Shown here: positions 27,670-36,432 of the stretch, in pieces
Layout: each line of letters begins with the position of its first letter
How positions within the stretch are numbered: the stretch's first letter is position 1
Assembly: GCF_045287255.1 (NCBI RefSeq)
Contig: NZ_CP137142.1
Span: 2,922,363 to 2,986,362, forward strand
Length of the DNA stretch: 64,000 bases
From: Henriciella sp045287255
GTDB taxonomy: Bacteria; Pseudomonadota; Alphaproteobacteria; Caulobacterales; Hyphomonadaceae
Direction of reading: 5' to 3'
Position numbers and translations under genes: made by a program
The notes under the pieces: model-generated
Told to the model about the DNA's origin: nothing
Seen by the model: only the letters and a program-made list of their open reading frames with translations
Database searches by the model: none

Positions 27670-27722
27670 ATTGAAACAAGTGCTGCAAACCTCCTGAAAC
27701 CGTTTTGCGTTATGCCACCGGG

Positions 27723-28133
27723 ATGGACGCTGGCACTGCAGATCCCACAATTGTCATTCTGGCGGCGGCTTTGGTTGGGCTGCTGGCGGGTGTCGCGGCT
27801 ATTCTAAGCCTGCCAAAAACTCAGCCAGCGTTGCGGATCGGTGTGGCGATGGCGGCGCTCTTGCTGCTGATCAGCGATGGGATGGGGCATCAGATCGTGC
27901 CGTTTGGGTTTGGGCTTGATCCGGAGACGATGGATGAGCCTTTGTCGATCTCCAGTCTTTTTGCCCCGCGCATCGCTTATCTGAGCTTTCTGATGGGCAT
28001 GATCAGTGCCGGGATTAGTCGGCGCGTGCAAACCATGGCTGGCCTGGTTGTGATCACGGCCATGCTGTTCGGGCCGATGTATCTAAGTGGCTCGACACAG
28101 GCGACCCTGTGGGGCGTTTATCAGACTAGCTAA
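27723..28133 (+). CDS. Small hypothetical membrane protein
   Basis: A 136-residue protein with four hydrophobic helices and short loops; the middle loop holds a Pro/Met/Asp-rich stretch. The ATG at 27723 is preferred to the TTG at 27705 because the first helix follows it directly. I recognise no family. It converges with the antiporter gene, overlapping it by eight bases. Confidence 0.72.
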   Translation: MDAGTADPTIVILAAALVGLLAGVAAILSLPKTQPALRIGVAMAALLLLISDGMGHQIVPFGFGLDPETMDEPLSISSLFAPRIAYLSFLMGMISAGISRRVQTMAGLVVITAMLFGPMYLSGSTQATLWGVYQTS

Positions 28134-30027
28134 GCGCCAGGCCGCCCATTTCAGGGGCCGCGTCTGGTGCTTGTGAGACCTCTGGCGCAAAGCTGATCAG
28201 GGTCGTGCCATCACCGCCGCGGGCTTCGCGGTTTGGACCAATCAGGACCAGCGAGCCATCCGGGCGGATTTCAGCGACGATATCGGCTTGCGGGCGATCT
28301 TCGCGGAATTGCTCCAGCGTATATTTGTCGGTCAGGCCAGTGCGCGAGAATGTCCAGCCGCGATACTGGTCGCGGACAAGCCCATCATAGGTCCGGCCTC
28401 TGCGGATCAGCGTGCGGCCACGAGCGTTCAGGCTGGCAACTTTCTCATCGCTTTCCTCGGCTTCACTCAATGAGAGTTGATGAACCATATGGCGGCCAAG
28501 TTCCGGGGCAAAATGGCTGCAAACGAGCGAGTTGTAGCTGTCATTGGTGGAGAGGGCTGCAACGGCTGAGAAGCGGGCATGGTCGAGCTTGATCTCGGCA
28601 TCTTCGGAGAGCACCTCGCCAAGGAAAACATCGAGGCCTGCCTCGCGGGCCGGGCGCAGGCGGCGGTAAGAACTGTCCGCAATAATCACATCCACCTTGC
28701 TGGCCTGTAACGCTTTGGTGAATTCCAGGCTCCACGCATTGGCCCCGACAATCAGGACGCCGGGGCGTTCACGACGCGCGAGACCGAGCGCGCGGGCCAG
28801 TGGCCCAATCGTGAAACCATGCAGAACGACCGTGGTGAACACCATGGCAAAGGCGAGGGGTGCAATCTGGTCAGCGCCTTCAAAGTCAAATCGGCCGACA
28901 CGATCGAGATCGATCAACAGCGAACCAAACAGGCCCGACACGGCCACAGCGACAATCCCGCGCGGGGCAATCCAGCCCAGCAACAGCGCTTCATTGCGCT
29001 CCAGCGTTCCTGCCGTGGAAATCCAGACAGAAAGCGGGCGCACGATGAACAACATGCAGATCAGGAACAACAACGTGTTCATATTGATCGCTGAGCCGAT
29101 GATTTGTGGGGTCAGGTCTGCGGTCAACATGACGAAGACGCCGGAGACAAGCAGAACCGCAATGTCTTCTTTGAACTTGCGCAGCTCAGTCAGGCCCGCC
29201 AGTTTGGAATTGCCGAGCATCATGCCGTAGGCGGTGACCGCAACCAGGCCAATCTCGCGCTCGACCAGTTCAGCCAGCGCATAGCAGAGAATGATCGAAC
29301 CAAGGATCAGCGGGGCTTTGAGATATTCCGGGGCCCAGCCATTGCGGAAGGCACGGATCATGATCCAGCCGAAAATGATCCCCAGAATGATCCCTTCCAC
29401 GGCGGCGAAGATGATCCAGGCAGCGGCGGCAACCGTGTTATCGCCTTGCGACGCGACGCGGACAATTTCGAACGCGGCAACGGCAAACAGCGCGCCGATC
29501 GGGTCGTTGACGATGCCTTCCCATTTCAGGAATTGTGCAGGACGTCCGCCCAGCTTTGACTGGCGCAAAAGCGGCATGATGACGGTCGGCCCGGTCACCA
29601 CCATAACCCCGGCAAATACAACAGCGCTCGCCCAATCGAGGCCAGCCGCATAGCGGGCTGCGAATGTACCCAGAACCCAGGCGAGAGGGCCACCAACGAA
29701 GATCATCCTTCGCACCGGCTTGCCGGCCTCGCGCAGGTTTTCAAACTTCAGAACCAGCCCACCTTCGAACAGAATGACTGCCACGGCGAGTGAGACAATC
29801 GGGCGGAATACATCGCCAAAGGATTCTGATGGATTGAGGAGAGGGTCCCCGAAAAGCACCGACCAGAGCGGGCCAACAGCCAGTCCGGCCAGGGACATCA
29901 GAACAATGGCGGGGGCCTGCAGACGCCAGGCGAGCCATTGAGCGCCGAGACCGAGTGTGCCGATCAAGGCACACGCGACAATCACATCCCCACCGGCGCC
30001 GCCCGCCAAGAGTATTCCAAGATCCAT
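28126..30027 (-). CDS. CPA1-type Na+/H+ antiporter with TrkA-N-like domain
   Basis: A 633-residue protein. Residues about 1-400 have 12-13 helices of the cation/proton antiporter fold, with TGPTVIMPLLRQ and the ion-binding Asn-Asp in EGIVNDPIGA (CPA1 type). Residues about 410-530 resemble a Rossmann regulatory domain (GVLIVGANAWSLEFTKAL, then DSSYRRLRPAREAGLDVFLG), like the RCK/TrkA-N domains that sense nucleotides. The final 100 residues form a soluble tail. It probably exchanges Na+ or K+ for protons at the inner membrane; the ion is not certain. Confidence 0.9.
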   Translation of the reverse strand: MDLGILLAGGAGGDVIVACALIGTLGLGAQWLAWRLQAPAIVLMSLAGLAVGPLWSVLFGDPLLNPSESFGDVFRPIVSLAVAVILFEGGLVLKFENLREAGKPVRRMIFVGGPLAWVLGTFAARYAAGLDWASAVVFAGVMVVTGPTVIMPLLRQSKLGGRPAQFLKWEGIVNDPIGALFAVAAFEIVRVASQGDNTVAAAAWIIFAAVEGIILGIIFGWIMIRAFRNGWAPEYLKAPLILGSIILCYALAELVEREIGLVAVTAYGMMLGNSKLAGLTELRKFKEDIAVLLVSGVFVMLTADLTPQIIGSAINMNTLLFLICMLFIVRPLSVWISTAGTLERNEALLLGWIAPRGIVAVAVSGLFGSLLIDLDRVGRFDFEGADQIAPLAFAMVFTTVVLHGFTIGPLARALGLARRERPGVLIVGANAWSLEFTKALQASKVDVIIADSSYRRLRPAREAGLDVFLGEVLSEDAEIKLDHARFSAVAALSTNDSYNSLVCSHFAPELGRHMVHQLSLSEAEESDEKVASLNARGRTLIRRGRTYDGLVRDQYRGWTFSRTGLTDKYTLEQFREDRPQADIVAEIRPDGSLVLIGPNREARGGDGTTLISFAPEVSQAPDAAPEMGGLALS

Positions 30028-30052
30028 GCTGAGCCCGCTATGGCGACCTGAA

Positions 30053-30583
30053 TCAGGCCATCACCTCATCTCGCGCATCATCGCGTGAAAAGTCAAAGCC
30101 AATTTCCCGTCGCCCGTAATCCCCGGCTTCATAGCGTTCAATTTGTGTGCCGAACCAGTCGATCACGTGATCATAGATATGATCATAAAACGGTTCGGGG
30201 TCATTATCCTTAAGCGGGATCGACAATTCATAGTCCGCGCCGCCTGCAATCCGAGCGATGAAAGTGTCGCCAATTTTCTGGCACTCCATCGTGACGCGCA
30301 TCCAGTCTGTGCCTTTGGAGACGCGCACGGCCAGACCAAACATGATTGGGCCTAGGGGGCGGAAGCCTTTGGGCGGAACGGAGAAGGCCTTGTCGCCATA
30401 ATCCTTGGCTTCGAAGGCGCCTGCAGGCGGGACAAGACGGACACAAACCCCATCATAAGAGCCAATATAGGCACACAGGCCCTCGCGCAGCTCTTCAGCC
30501 AGACGGCGGACACGATCATAGTTTTCAGCGGCCAGCGCCTGATAATGGTCGACTTTTTTGATCAGGTCTTCAAAGCGGGACAT
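30053..30583 (-). CDS. Hypothetical protein
   Basis: A 176-residue soluble protein beginning with a predicted helix (SRFEDLIKKVDHYQALAAEN) followed by a beta-rich middle and an acidic, aromatic C-terminus. GGAGGCTTAGGC precedes the ATG at 30583, which is preferred to an in-frame start 24 bases upstream. I recognise no family. It lies downstream of motA, separated by an 8-bp inverted repeat, and may be cotranscribed with it or use its own promoter (TTATAG lies just upstream). Confidence 0.75.
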   Translation of the reverse strand: MSRFEDLIKKVDHYQALAAENYDRVRRLAEELREGLCAYIGSYDGVCVRLVPPAGAFEAKDYGDKAFSVPPKGFRPLGPIMFGLAVRVSKGTDWMRVTMECQKIGDTFIARIAGGADYELSIPLKDNDPEPFYDHIYDHVIDWFGTQIERYEAGDYGRREIGFDFSRDDARDEVMA

Positions 30584-30628
30584 GCCTAAGCCTCCGGTGC
30601 TGTCCAATTCCTCTATAAGTTAGGGCAG

Positions 30629-30667
30629 GCAAGGATCAGAGACCAGCGCTCTTATGCGAATCCTTGC
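30629..30667 (-). repeat. Inverted repeat between motA and the next gene
   Basis: GCAAGGAT (30629-30636) and ATCCTTGC (30660-30667) are a perfect 8-bp inverted repeat with a 23-base loop starting right after the motA stop. There is no T-tract, so it is not a normal terminator; a processing or operator site is possible. Confidence 0.4.
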
Positions 30668-30669
30668 AA

Positions 30670-31545
30670 TCAAGCCGCTCTGCGCGCGGCAAAGCGGGCC
30701 TCTGAGAGAGAGGTATCAAGCTCGCCAATGACAGGACGCAAGTGATGGGGCAGGCGATTGCGTGCAAGCTCAAGGCTCACCCGTGGTGCAAGTCCTTCGG
30801 CATGCCCAGAGAGGACATCGCGGATCGCATCGAGGTAGAGGGCTTCTTCCTCGATTATCTGGGTCAGACGCGCGGCGATTGGGCCAACGATGCCATAGGC
30901 GAGGAAGACGCCGAGGAATGTGCCGAGCAGGGCCGCTGCAATCATATCCCCAAGAATGGCCGGTTCTGAGTCGATAAAGCCCATCGTTTTGATGATGCCG
31001 AGCACGGCGGCGACGATGCCAAGGGCGGGCAGGGCATCAGCCAGCGTGTGTAGCGCATTGGCGGCGCGTTGGCGTTCTTCCACCATGCTGGCGACCTGTT
31101 CTTCCAGTTGCACCCGCAAGCGGGATTGCGCCGCCGGGTCCATCGCCATCATACGGAAGCCATCACAGATCAGATTTGTGGCTTCAGGGTCATTCAAAAG
31201 CGCAGGGTTTTGCTGAAACAGCGCAGAATCGTCCGGGGCCTCAATGTCCTGCTCAATCGCCACAACACCGCCGCGACGGGCACGACGAGAGAGTTCATGC
31301 AGGGTGACCAACAGGCTTTGATAATCGCGTCGGGACCATTTTGCCCCCCGCATCGCCCGCCCCATGCCGAGAACAGCCGCTTTGGCCACCTTTGGCGCGT
31401 TACCGATCATAAGGGTGGCGACTGCGGCCCCGCCAATCAGGGCCAGTTCAAACGGCAGGGCTGACAAGATCGCCTGTCCGCCGCTGACAAACAGCGCCCC
31501 AGCGATAATCGCGATAACAAGGACAAGCCCGGCAAGTTGTAGCAT
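30670..31545 (-). CDS. motA: MotA/TolQ-family flagellar stator-like protein
   Basis: A 291-residue membrane protein of the MotA family. Two helices at the N-terminus (about 3-50) and two near 170-225 frame the cytoplasmic domain. The conserved prolines are in LPALGIVAAVLGIIKTMGF and YGIVGPIA; the RRARRGGVVAIEQDIE segment corresponds to the cytoplasmic charged loop. It should form the proton channel of the flagellar motor with MotB, but no motB or other flagellar gene lies in the window. The ATG at 31545 is chosen because the family starts there. Confidence 0.88.
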   Translation of the reverse strand: MLQLAGLVLVIAIIAGALFVSGGQAILSALPFELALIGGAAVATLMIGNAPKVAKAAVLGMGRAMRGAKWSRRDYQSLLVTLHELSRRARRGGVVAIEQDIEAPDDSALFQQNPALLNDPEATNLICDGFRMMAMDPAAQSRLRVQLEEQVASMVEERQRAANALHTLADALPALGIVAAVLGIIKTMGFIDSEPAILGDMIAAALLGTFLGVFLAYGIVGPIAARLTQIIEEEALYLDAIRDVLSGHAEGLAPRVSLELARNRLPHHLRPVIGELDTSLSEARFAARRAA

Positions 31546-31573
31546 TCTCGAACGCTTTCGCTCTTTAAGTCTT

Positions 31574-31595
31574 GGCTCTTCTTGGCACAAAGAGC
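31574..31595 (-). promoter_or_regulatory. Inverted repeat in motA leader
   Basis: GGCTCTT (31574-31580) and AAGAGCC (31589-31595) form a perfect 7-bp inverted repeat with an 8-base loop, 29-50 bases upstream of the motA ATG. It could be an operator or an mRNA hairpin. I see no sigma-54 promoter in the region. Confidence 0.35.
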
Positions 31596-31839
31596 CTTTA
31601 AGAAGCATTGCACGCGCAGGATGAGAAATTCTTAATACGCCTTCCCGCCACTGGGGAATCCTGCGCCTCGACATTGTGGGCGGACAATCACGATGATAGA
31701 AAGCAGGTCTGCCAGAGAGGCCAGCTAAAAGGCATCCAGAGGGTAGGAAGGACGACGCAGCCGGTGATTAAAGGGGCCTAACACCCCGTTAAATCGGTTT
31801 CAGTATTGTGTTTATGCGAAGGAATTCGAGGAGTATCCG

Positions 31840-32316
31840 ATGAAAAAGACAATTGTCGCCCTTGCGCTGAGTGGGGTTATAGCGGGCGGCGGCCATGCGC
31901 AAGGCCTGGCGGCTGCCGATGGCTACCGTGTGTGTGCCCCTGATGCGACCCAACAAGGGATTACTGTCGCGACGGAGGCTTGTGGCACTTTGCAGACCCC
32001 GGATTTTGCCAATCTAACGATTTCTTCTGAAGCCGAACGTCAAACGCATGAAGCGGCGCGTGAAGCGTTTCGCACCGATGTGGCAGCTTATGGCCAATGC
32101 ATTACGCAATTGATCAATTCCTATCGCCGGCCGGGCGCGCCGGCTGACAGTAAAGTACCCGATCAGGCGGCTTGCGCGCATTCCTGGGCTCAGGATCAGG
32201 CGACCCAGGCTGTGCGCGATTATGGCAAGGCGTGTATCGATTATTCCAACCGCTCGATGATGGATGCGGCGCTGACCCCATATGATGGAGCGTGCTACCC
32301 GACCGCGACAGGATAG
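31840..32316 (+). CDS. Hypothetical secreted protein
   Basis: A 158-residue protein with a standard signal peptide (about 21 residues, ending GHAQ) and GAGGAG before the ATG. The mature part has six cysteines, suggesting disulfides in the periplasm, and is otherwise polar and probably helical. I recognise no family. It is divergent from motA across 294 bases; that gap holds the motA-side inverted repeat and an AT-rich stretch but no other gene. Confidence 0.75.
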   Translation: MKKTIVALALSGVIAGGGHAQGLAAADGYRVCAPDATQQGITVATEACGTLQTPDFANLTISSEAERQTHEAAREAFRTDVAAYGQCITQLINSYRRPGAPADSKVPDQAACAHSWAQDQATQAVRDYGKACIDYSNRSMMDAALTPYDGACYPTATG

Positions 32317-32341
32317 AAATTTGCTTGCTTTTTTGCCCATA

Positions 32342-32357
32342 CGCGTCGATTGACGCG
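32342..32357 (+). repeat. Short hairpin just before MFS start codon
   Basis: CGCGTC-GATT-GACGCG, a perfect 6-bp stem with a 4-base loop, ends two bases before the MFS ATG at 32360. It would cover the place where a ribosome binding site is expected; no clear Shine-Dalgarno is visible there. Confidence 0.45.
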
Positions 32358-32359
32358 GC

Positions 32360-33631
32360 ATGAGTAAAGAGACCTCGACTTCTGAAAAAGCTCCCCAGCC
32401 GAACCGCAGGGGGGCTTTTTTCTTACTCTTTTTCTCCCTGATGGCGATTGGCGCGGGCAATACAATGCTGATCGCGGCGGTGATCCCGCCTTTGACGCGA
32501 ACGCTTGGCCTGCCCGATTGGATGGCCGGGGCGATCTTCTCTCTGTCTGCACTCTGCTGGTCTCTATCGTCCCCGTTCTGGGGCAAGCGGTCCAATAGTT
32601 GGGGCCGTCGCCGCGTCGCCTCGGCAGGATTAGCCGGATATGCGGTATCGATGCTGCTATTGTTGATCGCTGCTTGGGCGGCCTTGTCAGAGGTTCTGGT
32701 TGGGGCGTTTGCGATTTTTGCCTGTTTTGCGCTCTCGCGCACCGTCTTCGGTCTTGTTGGCTCAGGCTCAAGTCCAGCCGCGCAGGCCTATGTGGCTGAC
32801 CGGACCGATCCGGATGAGCGTCAGTCAGAAATCGCTTTTGTCACATCCGGTTTTAGTCTGGGTACAATTATCGGGCCAGCTTTTGCGGCTGTTCTTGTGG
32901 CCAATTTCGGCTTGCTCAGCCCAATGCTGATCACTTCAGCTCTGGCGGCGACGATGTCGATCCTGCTCTGGAAATTTCTGCCGGAAAACCGGGAACCACG
33001 CGAGGATGGCGGTAAGATTGCGCCCATTCCCGGCGCGATAGGCTTATGGCGCTCTGCCAATGTGTTGCCGTTCCTTGCCTATGCGGTCAGCCTGTCACTC
33101 GTTACCGGTATCCTGACGCAGGTCTTCGTATTTGCTGTGATGGATAAGCTCGGCATTCCGCCGGATGAACCGGCGCGCGCGGCGCAATATACAGGGCCAG
33201 CCTTTATGGTCGGCGCGATGGCGGTGATGACCTCGCAGCTGGTGCTGATCCCCAAGCTGAAACTGCGCAATCGAACCTTGATGATTGTTGGTTGTATCCC
33301 GCTTTTGATGGGGGCGCTGATCCTGATCCCGGCACAGGATTTTGCGACGCTCATACTGGCGCAATTCTTCCTCGGCATCGGGCAGGGGCTCACGCGTCCG
33401 GGCTTTTCCAGCGGGGCCTCTCTGGCCGTCTCCCCGCAATTGCAGGGCAATGTTGCCGGACTGGTGATTTCAGCCAATGGGGCAGGCTATATCGTCACGC
33501 CGCTCTTTGGCCTCTTCCTGTATGAGTTTGTCGATCCCAGCCTGCCCTTCTGGCTCTGCGTGGGCTTGCTGATTGCAATGGCCGGGTTTGCCTATTTTGC
33601 GATCAAGCCAGGGGTTGGGGAAGCAGACTAA
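32360..33631 (+). CDS. MFS transporter (drug/metabolite exporter type)
   Basis: A 423-residue major facilitator with 12 helices. Motif A-like sequence GKRSNSWGRRRVASAG lies in the helix 2-3 loop, in the style of TetA/Bcr-type H+ antiporters, and YVADRTDPDERQSE is typical of the group. The start at 32360 gives a 19-residue cytoplasmic tail before helix 1; a later ATG at about 32441 would trim helix 1. The first 20 codons contain a terminator-like hairpin (32385-32421). The substrate cannot be named. The gene converges on the lytic transglycosylase with overlapping ends. Confidence 0.88.
   Translation: MSKETSTSEKAPQPNRRGAFFLLFFSLMAIGAGNTMLIAAVIPPLTRTLGLPDWMAGAIFSLSALCWSLSSPFWGKRSNSWGRRRVASAGLAGYAVSMLLLLIAAWAALSEVLVGAFAIFACFALSRTVFGLVGSGSSPAAQAYVADRTDPDERQSEIAFVTSGFSLGTIIGPAFAAVLVANFGLLSPMLITSALAATMSILLWKFLPENREPREDGGKIAPIPGAIGLWRSANVLPFLAYAVSLSLVTGILTQVFVFAVMDKLGIPPDEPARAAQYTGPAFMVGAMAVMTSQLVLIPKLKLRNRTLMIVGCIPLLMGALILIPAQDFATLILAQFFLGIGQGLTRPGFSSGASLAVSPQLQGNVAGLVISANGAGYIVTPLFGLFLYEFVDPSLPFWLCVGLLIAMAGFAYFAIKPGVGEAD
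32385..32421 (+). terminator. Terminator-like hairpin inside the MFS coding start
   Basis: A 12-bp stem (AAAAAGCTCCCC at 32385-32396 with GGGGGGCTTTTT at 32409-32420, one G-T wobble), a 12-base loop, and one more T directly after. By form this is an intrinsic terminator, but it lies within codons 9-21 of the MFS gene. It may attenuate transcription or end the upstream gene's transcript. Confidence 0.6.
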
Positions 33632-34992
33632 CCCGAAGCCGCCGCAACCACTTGTGACAGCGCCTGCTGGGTTGGGAAACCATCGGCAGGGCTGATACCA
33701 TTAGCGGACTGGAAACGCCGCAGCGCGCCTTTCGTGCCGCGTCCGGCAATGCCATCAACGGGTCCGGCATCAAAGCCAAGGCGATTCAGGGTATCCTGCA
33801 GGACCATGACATCGCGATTGCTGAGCAATTCAAGCTGTGTTGGCCATGGCGTGAGCGGGCCATGCTGTCCGGTTACCCCATTTGAGAGCAGGCCGACGGA
33901 GAAGGCATAACTGTCTGAGCGGTTATAGGTTTTGAACACGTCGAAATTCTTGAACAAGAGATATTTCGGCCCGGTCGCGCCGCTCGGCAGCCAAAGCTCT
34001 GCAAAGGTACCTTCATCCACGCCAAAGCCGCCACCCTGGATTGGTGAGAGCCCCTTGCTGAGCCAAGTGCTCATCCGGCGGTCTTGTCCATCGGCAAAGG
34101 CCCAGTCAAAGCCTGAAGGCGCGATCACTTCGATGCCCCAAGGCATGTCTTTCTGATAGCCTGAAACGCTCAGATAATTCGCCGCGGACATCAGCGCATC
34201 GGCTTCACTATTCCAAAGGTCTTTGCGGCCATCGCCGTCGCCATCGACAGCATAGGCAAGGAAAGTTGACGGCATGAACTGGGTCTGGCCCATTGCGCCT
34301 GCCCAGCCAGAGATGAGTTGGTCACGGCTGACTTCACCCTGCTCCTGCAATTTCATCAGGGCGGTGAGCTCGCGCTCGGCGAAACTCTTACGGCGGCCTT
34401 CAACCGCCATGTTGGCCAGCGTGTTAGGGGCATCAAATGAGCCGATATATGAACCAAGATTGGTTTCCATCGCCCAGATGGCGGTCAGGGCTTCACGGTC
34501 AACGCCATGTGTGGCTTCAATCCGATCAAAGGTCGCGGTGAGGTTGGCGAGTTTTTCTGCGCCACGGGTCTTCCGGCTGGTTGTGACGGCGGAGCCAACA
34601 TAATCCCAGATCGGCTTGGCAAACTCCGCCTGATCGGCAATCCCTGTCTTTGCAATGCTGGCCTCCTCACTGAGATAAAGATCGAGTGGGCGGATGCTTG
34701 CCAGGGTTTCATAGACGACGATCGGGTCTCGCCCAGTCGAGACGGCGCGCGCGGCAAAATCATCGCGCCAGCTATCCATGCTGGCATTTCCGCTGGAGCT
34801 GAAAGGCGGCATGGAGGGAATGGTCGGCTGCGGCTCAATGTCTGGATCACTTGGCGTTATTGGCGGCGTGCCAACGGGGCCAGCCTCTTGCGGGGTCGCG
34901 GCGCAAGCGGCCAGAAACGCAGCGGCACTAACGAGACCGAGGCCAAGTCTTGCAAAACCAGATCCGGCAAAACCAAAAGTATAATCCGTCAT
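33628..34992 (-). CDS. MltB-family lytic murein transglycosylase
   Basis: A 454-residue lipoprotein enzyme that cleaves peptidoglycan, leaving 1,6-anhydroMurNAc ends. The ATG at 34992 gives a signal with lipobox L-A-A-C (Cys30), then a Pro-rich linker to about residue 70. The SLT domain 2 type catalytic Glu is Glu176 in WAMETNLGSYIG, and GWAGAMGQTQFMPSTFLAYA follows. The last 60 residues are a PG_binding_1 domain (LQDTLNRLGFDAGPVDGIAG). It should act on the periplasmic wall from the outer membrane. Confidence 0.94.
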   Translation of the reverse strand: MTDYTFGFAGSGFARLGLGLVSAAAFLAACAATPQEAGPVGTPPITPSDPDIEPQPTIPSMPPFSSSGNASMDSWRDDFAARAVSTGRDPIVVYETLASIRPLDLYLSEEASIAKTGIADQAEFAKPIWDYVGSAVTTSRKTRGAEKLANLTATFDRIEATHGVDREALTAIWAMETNLGSYIGSFDAPNTLANMAVEGRRKSFAERELTALMKLQEQGEVSRDQLISGWAGAMGQTQFMPSTFLAYAVDGDGDGRKDLWNSEADALMSAANYLSVSGYQKDMPWGIEVIAPSGFDWAFADGQDRRMSTWLSKGLSPIQGGGFGVDEGTFAELWLPSGATGPKYLLFKNFDVFKTYNRSDSYAFSVGLLSNGVTGQHGPLTPWPTQLELLSNRDVMVLQDTLNRLGFDAGPVDGIAGRGTKGALRRFQSANGISPADGFPTQQALSQVVAAASG

Positions 34993-35029
34993 GTTTCGTT
35001 CCCTTTGCAGCAAACCTGCCGTGAAATTG

Positions 35030-35058
35030 TTGACTCTGTGAGGTCGCCTGTGTATGTC
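35030..35058 (+). promoter_or_regulatory. Candidate housekeeping promoter for rpmJ
   Basis: TTGACT (35030-35035), a 17-base spacer and TATGTC (35053-35058) lie 42 bases before the rpmJ ATG and are well placed for a sigma-70 type promoter in the 108-base divergent gap with the lytic transglycosylase. Confidence 0.55.
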
Positions 35059-35100
35059 CCGCGCTTTCGTGAAAACAGTAATAACGTCTGGGCAAAAGCC

Positions 35101-35226
35101 ATGAAAGTGAAATCCTCGATCAAAGCACTCAAGTCGCGCCATCGTGACTGCAAGGTCGTGCGCCGCCGTGGCCGGACCTATGTCATCAACAAGACTGACC
35201 CACGCTTTAAAGCAAAGCAGGGTTAA
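35101..35226 (+). CDS. rpmJ: 50S ribosomal protein bL36 (zinc-free form)
   Basis: A 41-residue, strongly basic protein beginning MKVKSSIKALKSRHRDC and ending DPRFKAKQG. This is bL36 of the large subunit. It keeps only one cysteine (Cys17) and lacks the C-x2-C...C-x4-H zinc ribbon, so it is the zinc-independent form usual in alphaproteobacteria. It is too short for most gene scans. A good promoter lies just upstream. Confidence 0.95.
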   Translation: MKVKSSIKALKSRHRDCKVVRRRGRTYVINKTDPRFKAKQG

Positions 35227-35250
35227 CTGCTTGATGAACGGGGCGACCTT

Positions 35251-35859
35251 ATGAGCGCCCAAATCGTTCTTTTTGACCTTGGGAATGTGGTCGTCGAATG
35301 GCGGCCACTTTTGCTATATAGGCAAATGTTTGAGACAGACGCAGAAGCCGAATGGTTCTGCCGCGATGTCTGCAATATGGACTGGCACACCCATCATGAC
35401 CGCGGTGTTACGATGGATGACAATGCCAACTCCCTGATTGCCCAATACCCACAATATGAAACCCATATCCGTGCATGGAAGACGCGGTGGTTTGACATGT
35501 TTGATGGCTATGTAAGTGGGACACCGGAAATCATGGCGCGGCTGGAAGAGCGACAGGTGCCCCTCTATGGCCTGACCAATATGCCAGCGGAAGTCGCTCA
35601 GGCGACCTTTGACCGCTTTCCGATGATGAGAATTTTGCGCGACATTGTCGTGTCTGGCGTGGAGAAGGTCGTGAAGCCGGATCCACGTATCTATGAAATC
35701 GTGCTGGAACGTATGGGTAATCCTGATCCGGGCGATGTTTTCTTTATCGATGATAGCGAGAAAAATGTGCTGGCCGCGCGGGAGATGGGCTTGCAGGCAC
35801 ACCACTTTACCGGGGCGAAAGACCTTGAGCAGGCGCTCAAGCTGCAAGGCTTGCTCTAG
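35251..35859 (+). CDS. HAD-family hydrolase (YihX-like phosphatase)
   Basis: A 202-residue haloacid dehalogenase-like enzyme. Motif I is FDLGNVVVEW (nucleophile Asp9), motif II lies around LTNMP, motif III is the Lys of EKVVKPDPRIYE, and motif IV is FFIDDSEKNV with the Mg-binding acids. The small helical cap fits the YihX subgroup, phosphatases acting on sugar phosphates. It begins 24 bases after rpmJ on the same strand. Substrate unknown. Confidence 0.9.
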   Translation: MSAQIVLFDLGNVVVEWRPLLLYRQMFETDAEAEWFCRDVCNMDWHTHHDRGVTMDDNANSLIAQYPQYETHIRAWKTRWFDMFDGYVSGTPEIMARLEERQVPLYGLTNMPAEVAQATFDRFPMMRILRDIVVSGVEKVVKPDPRIYEIVLERMGNPDPGDVFFIDDSEKNVLAAREMGLQAHHFTGAKDLEQALKLQGLL

Positions 35860-35899
35860 TCCTCTTGTCGAACGCGTTTGAGACGCCATACTCATAAAT

Positions 35900-36430
35900 A
35901 TGTTCAAAACGCTCGCTTTTGCCGGCCTCCTCATGGTCTCCAGCCCTGACTTTGGGCCATCAGACCAGATGTTTGAGGATTTGCGGACTACTGAAAATGA
36001 GGATGAAGCCAATGCCACGGCCATGGATATCTGGGCGGCCTGGATGGAAAGTGGCTCTGATGCGGCTGATCTGGTGATGCAGCGCGCGGTTAATGCACAG
36101 GCCCGAGGCGATCTTGAGCTTGCCCATACGCTCTATGACCGCGTGATCGCGATCCAGCCGGGCTATGCCGAAGCGTGGAACCGACGCGCGACGGTCTTTC
36201 TAGCGCGTGAGAATTATGCCGAAGCCCTGCGGGATGTGAATGAAGCGCTAAAGCTTGAGCCTCGCCATTTCGGGGCCTGGGGCGGCCTTGGCGCGGTGCT
36301 CGAGACGCTGGGCGCGAAAGAAGAAGCCCTTGAGGCTTATGAGAAAGCCTTAACAATCTATCCGCTTTTCCCGCGTGCTCGGTCGGCTGTGGCGCGTTTG
36401 AATAAAGAGCTTGAAGGGCGACCTGTTTGA
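35900..36430 (+). CDS. TPR-repeat protein, exported
   Basis: A 176-residue protein with a hydrophobic, signal-like N-terminus and three to four tetratricopeptide repeats from about residue 70 (for example LELAHTLYDRVIAIQPGYAEAWNRRA-type spacing, then ALRDVNEALKLEP). TPRs bind other proteins; the partner is unknown. Its stop lies two bases before the start of the hydrolase gene, so they are likely coupled. Confidence 0.85.
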   Translation: MFKTLAFAGLLMVSSPDFGPSDQMFEDLRTTENEDEANATAMDIWAAWMESGSDAADLVMQRAVNAQARGDLELAHTLYDRVIAIQPGYAEAWNRRATVFLARENYAEALRDVNEALKLEPRHFGAWGGLGAVLETLGAKEEALEAYEKALTIYPLFPRARSAVARLNKELEGRPV

Positions 36431-36432
36431 GA

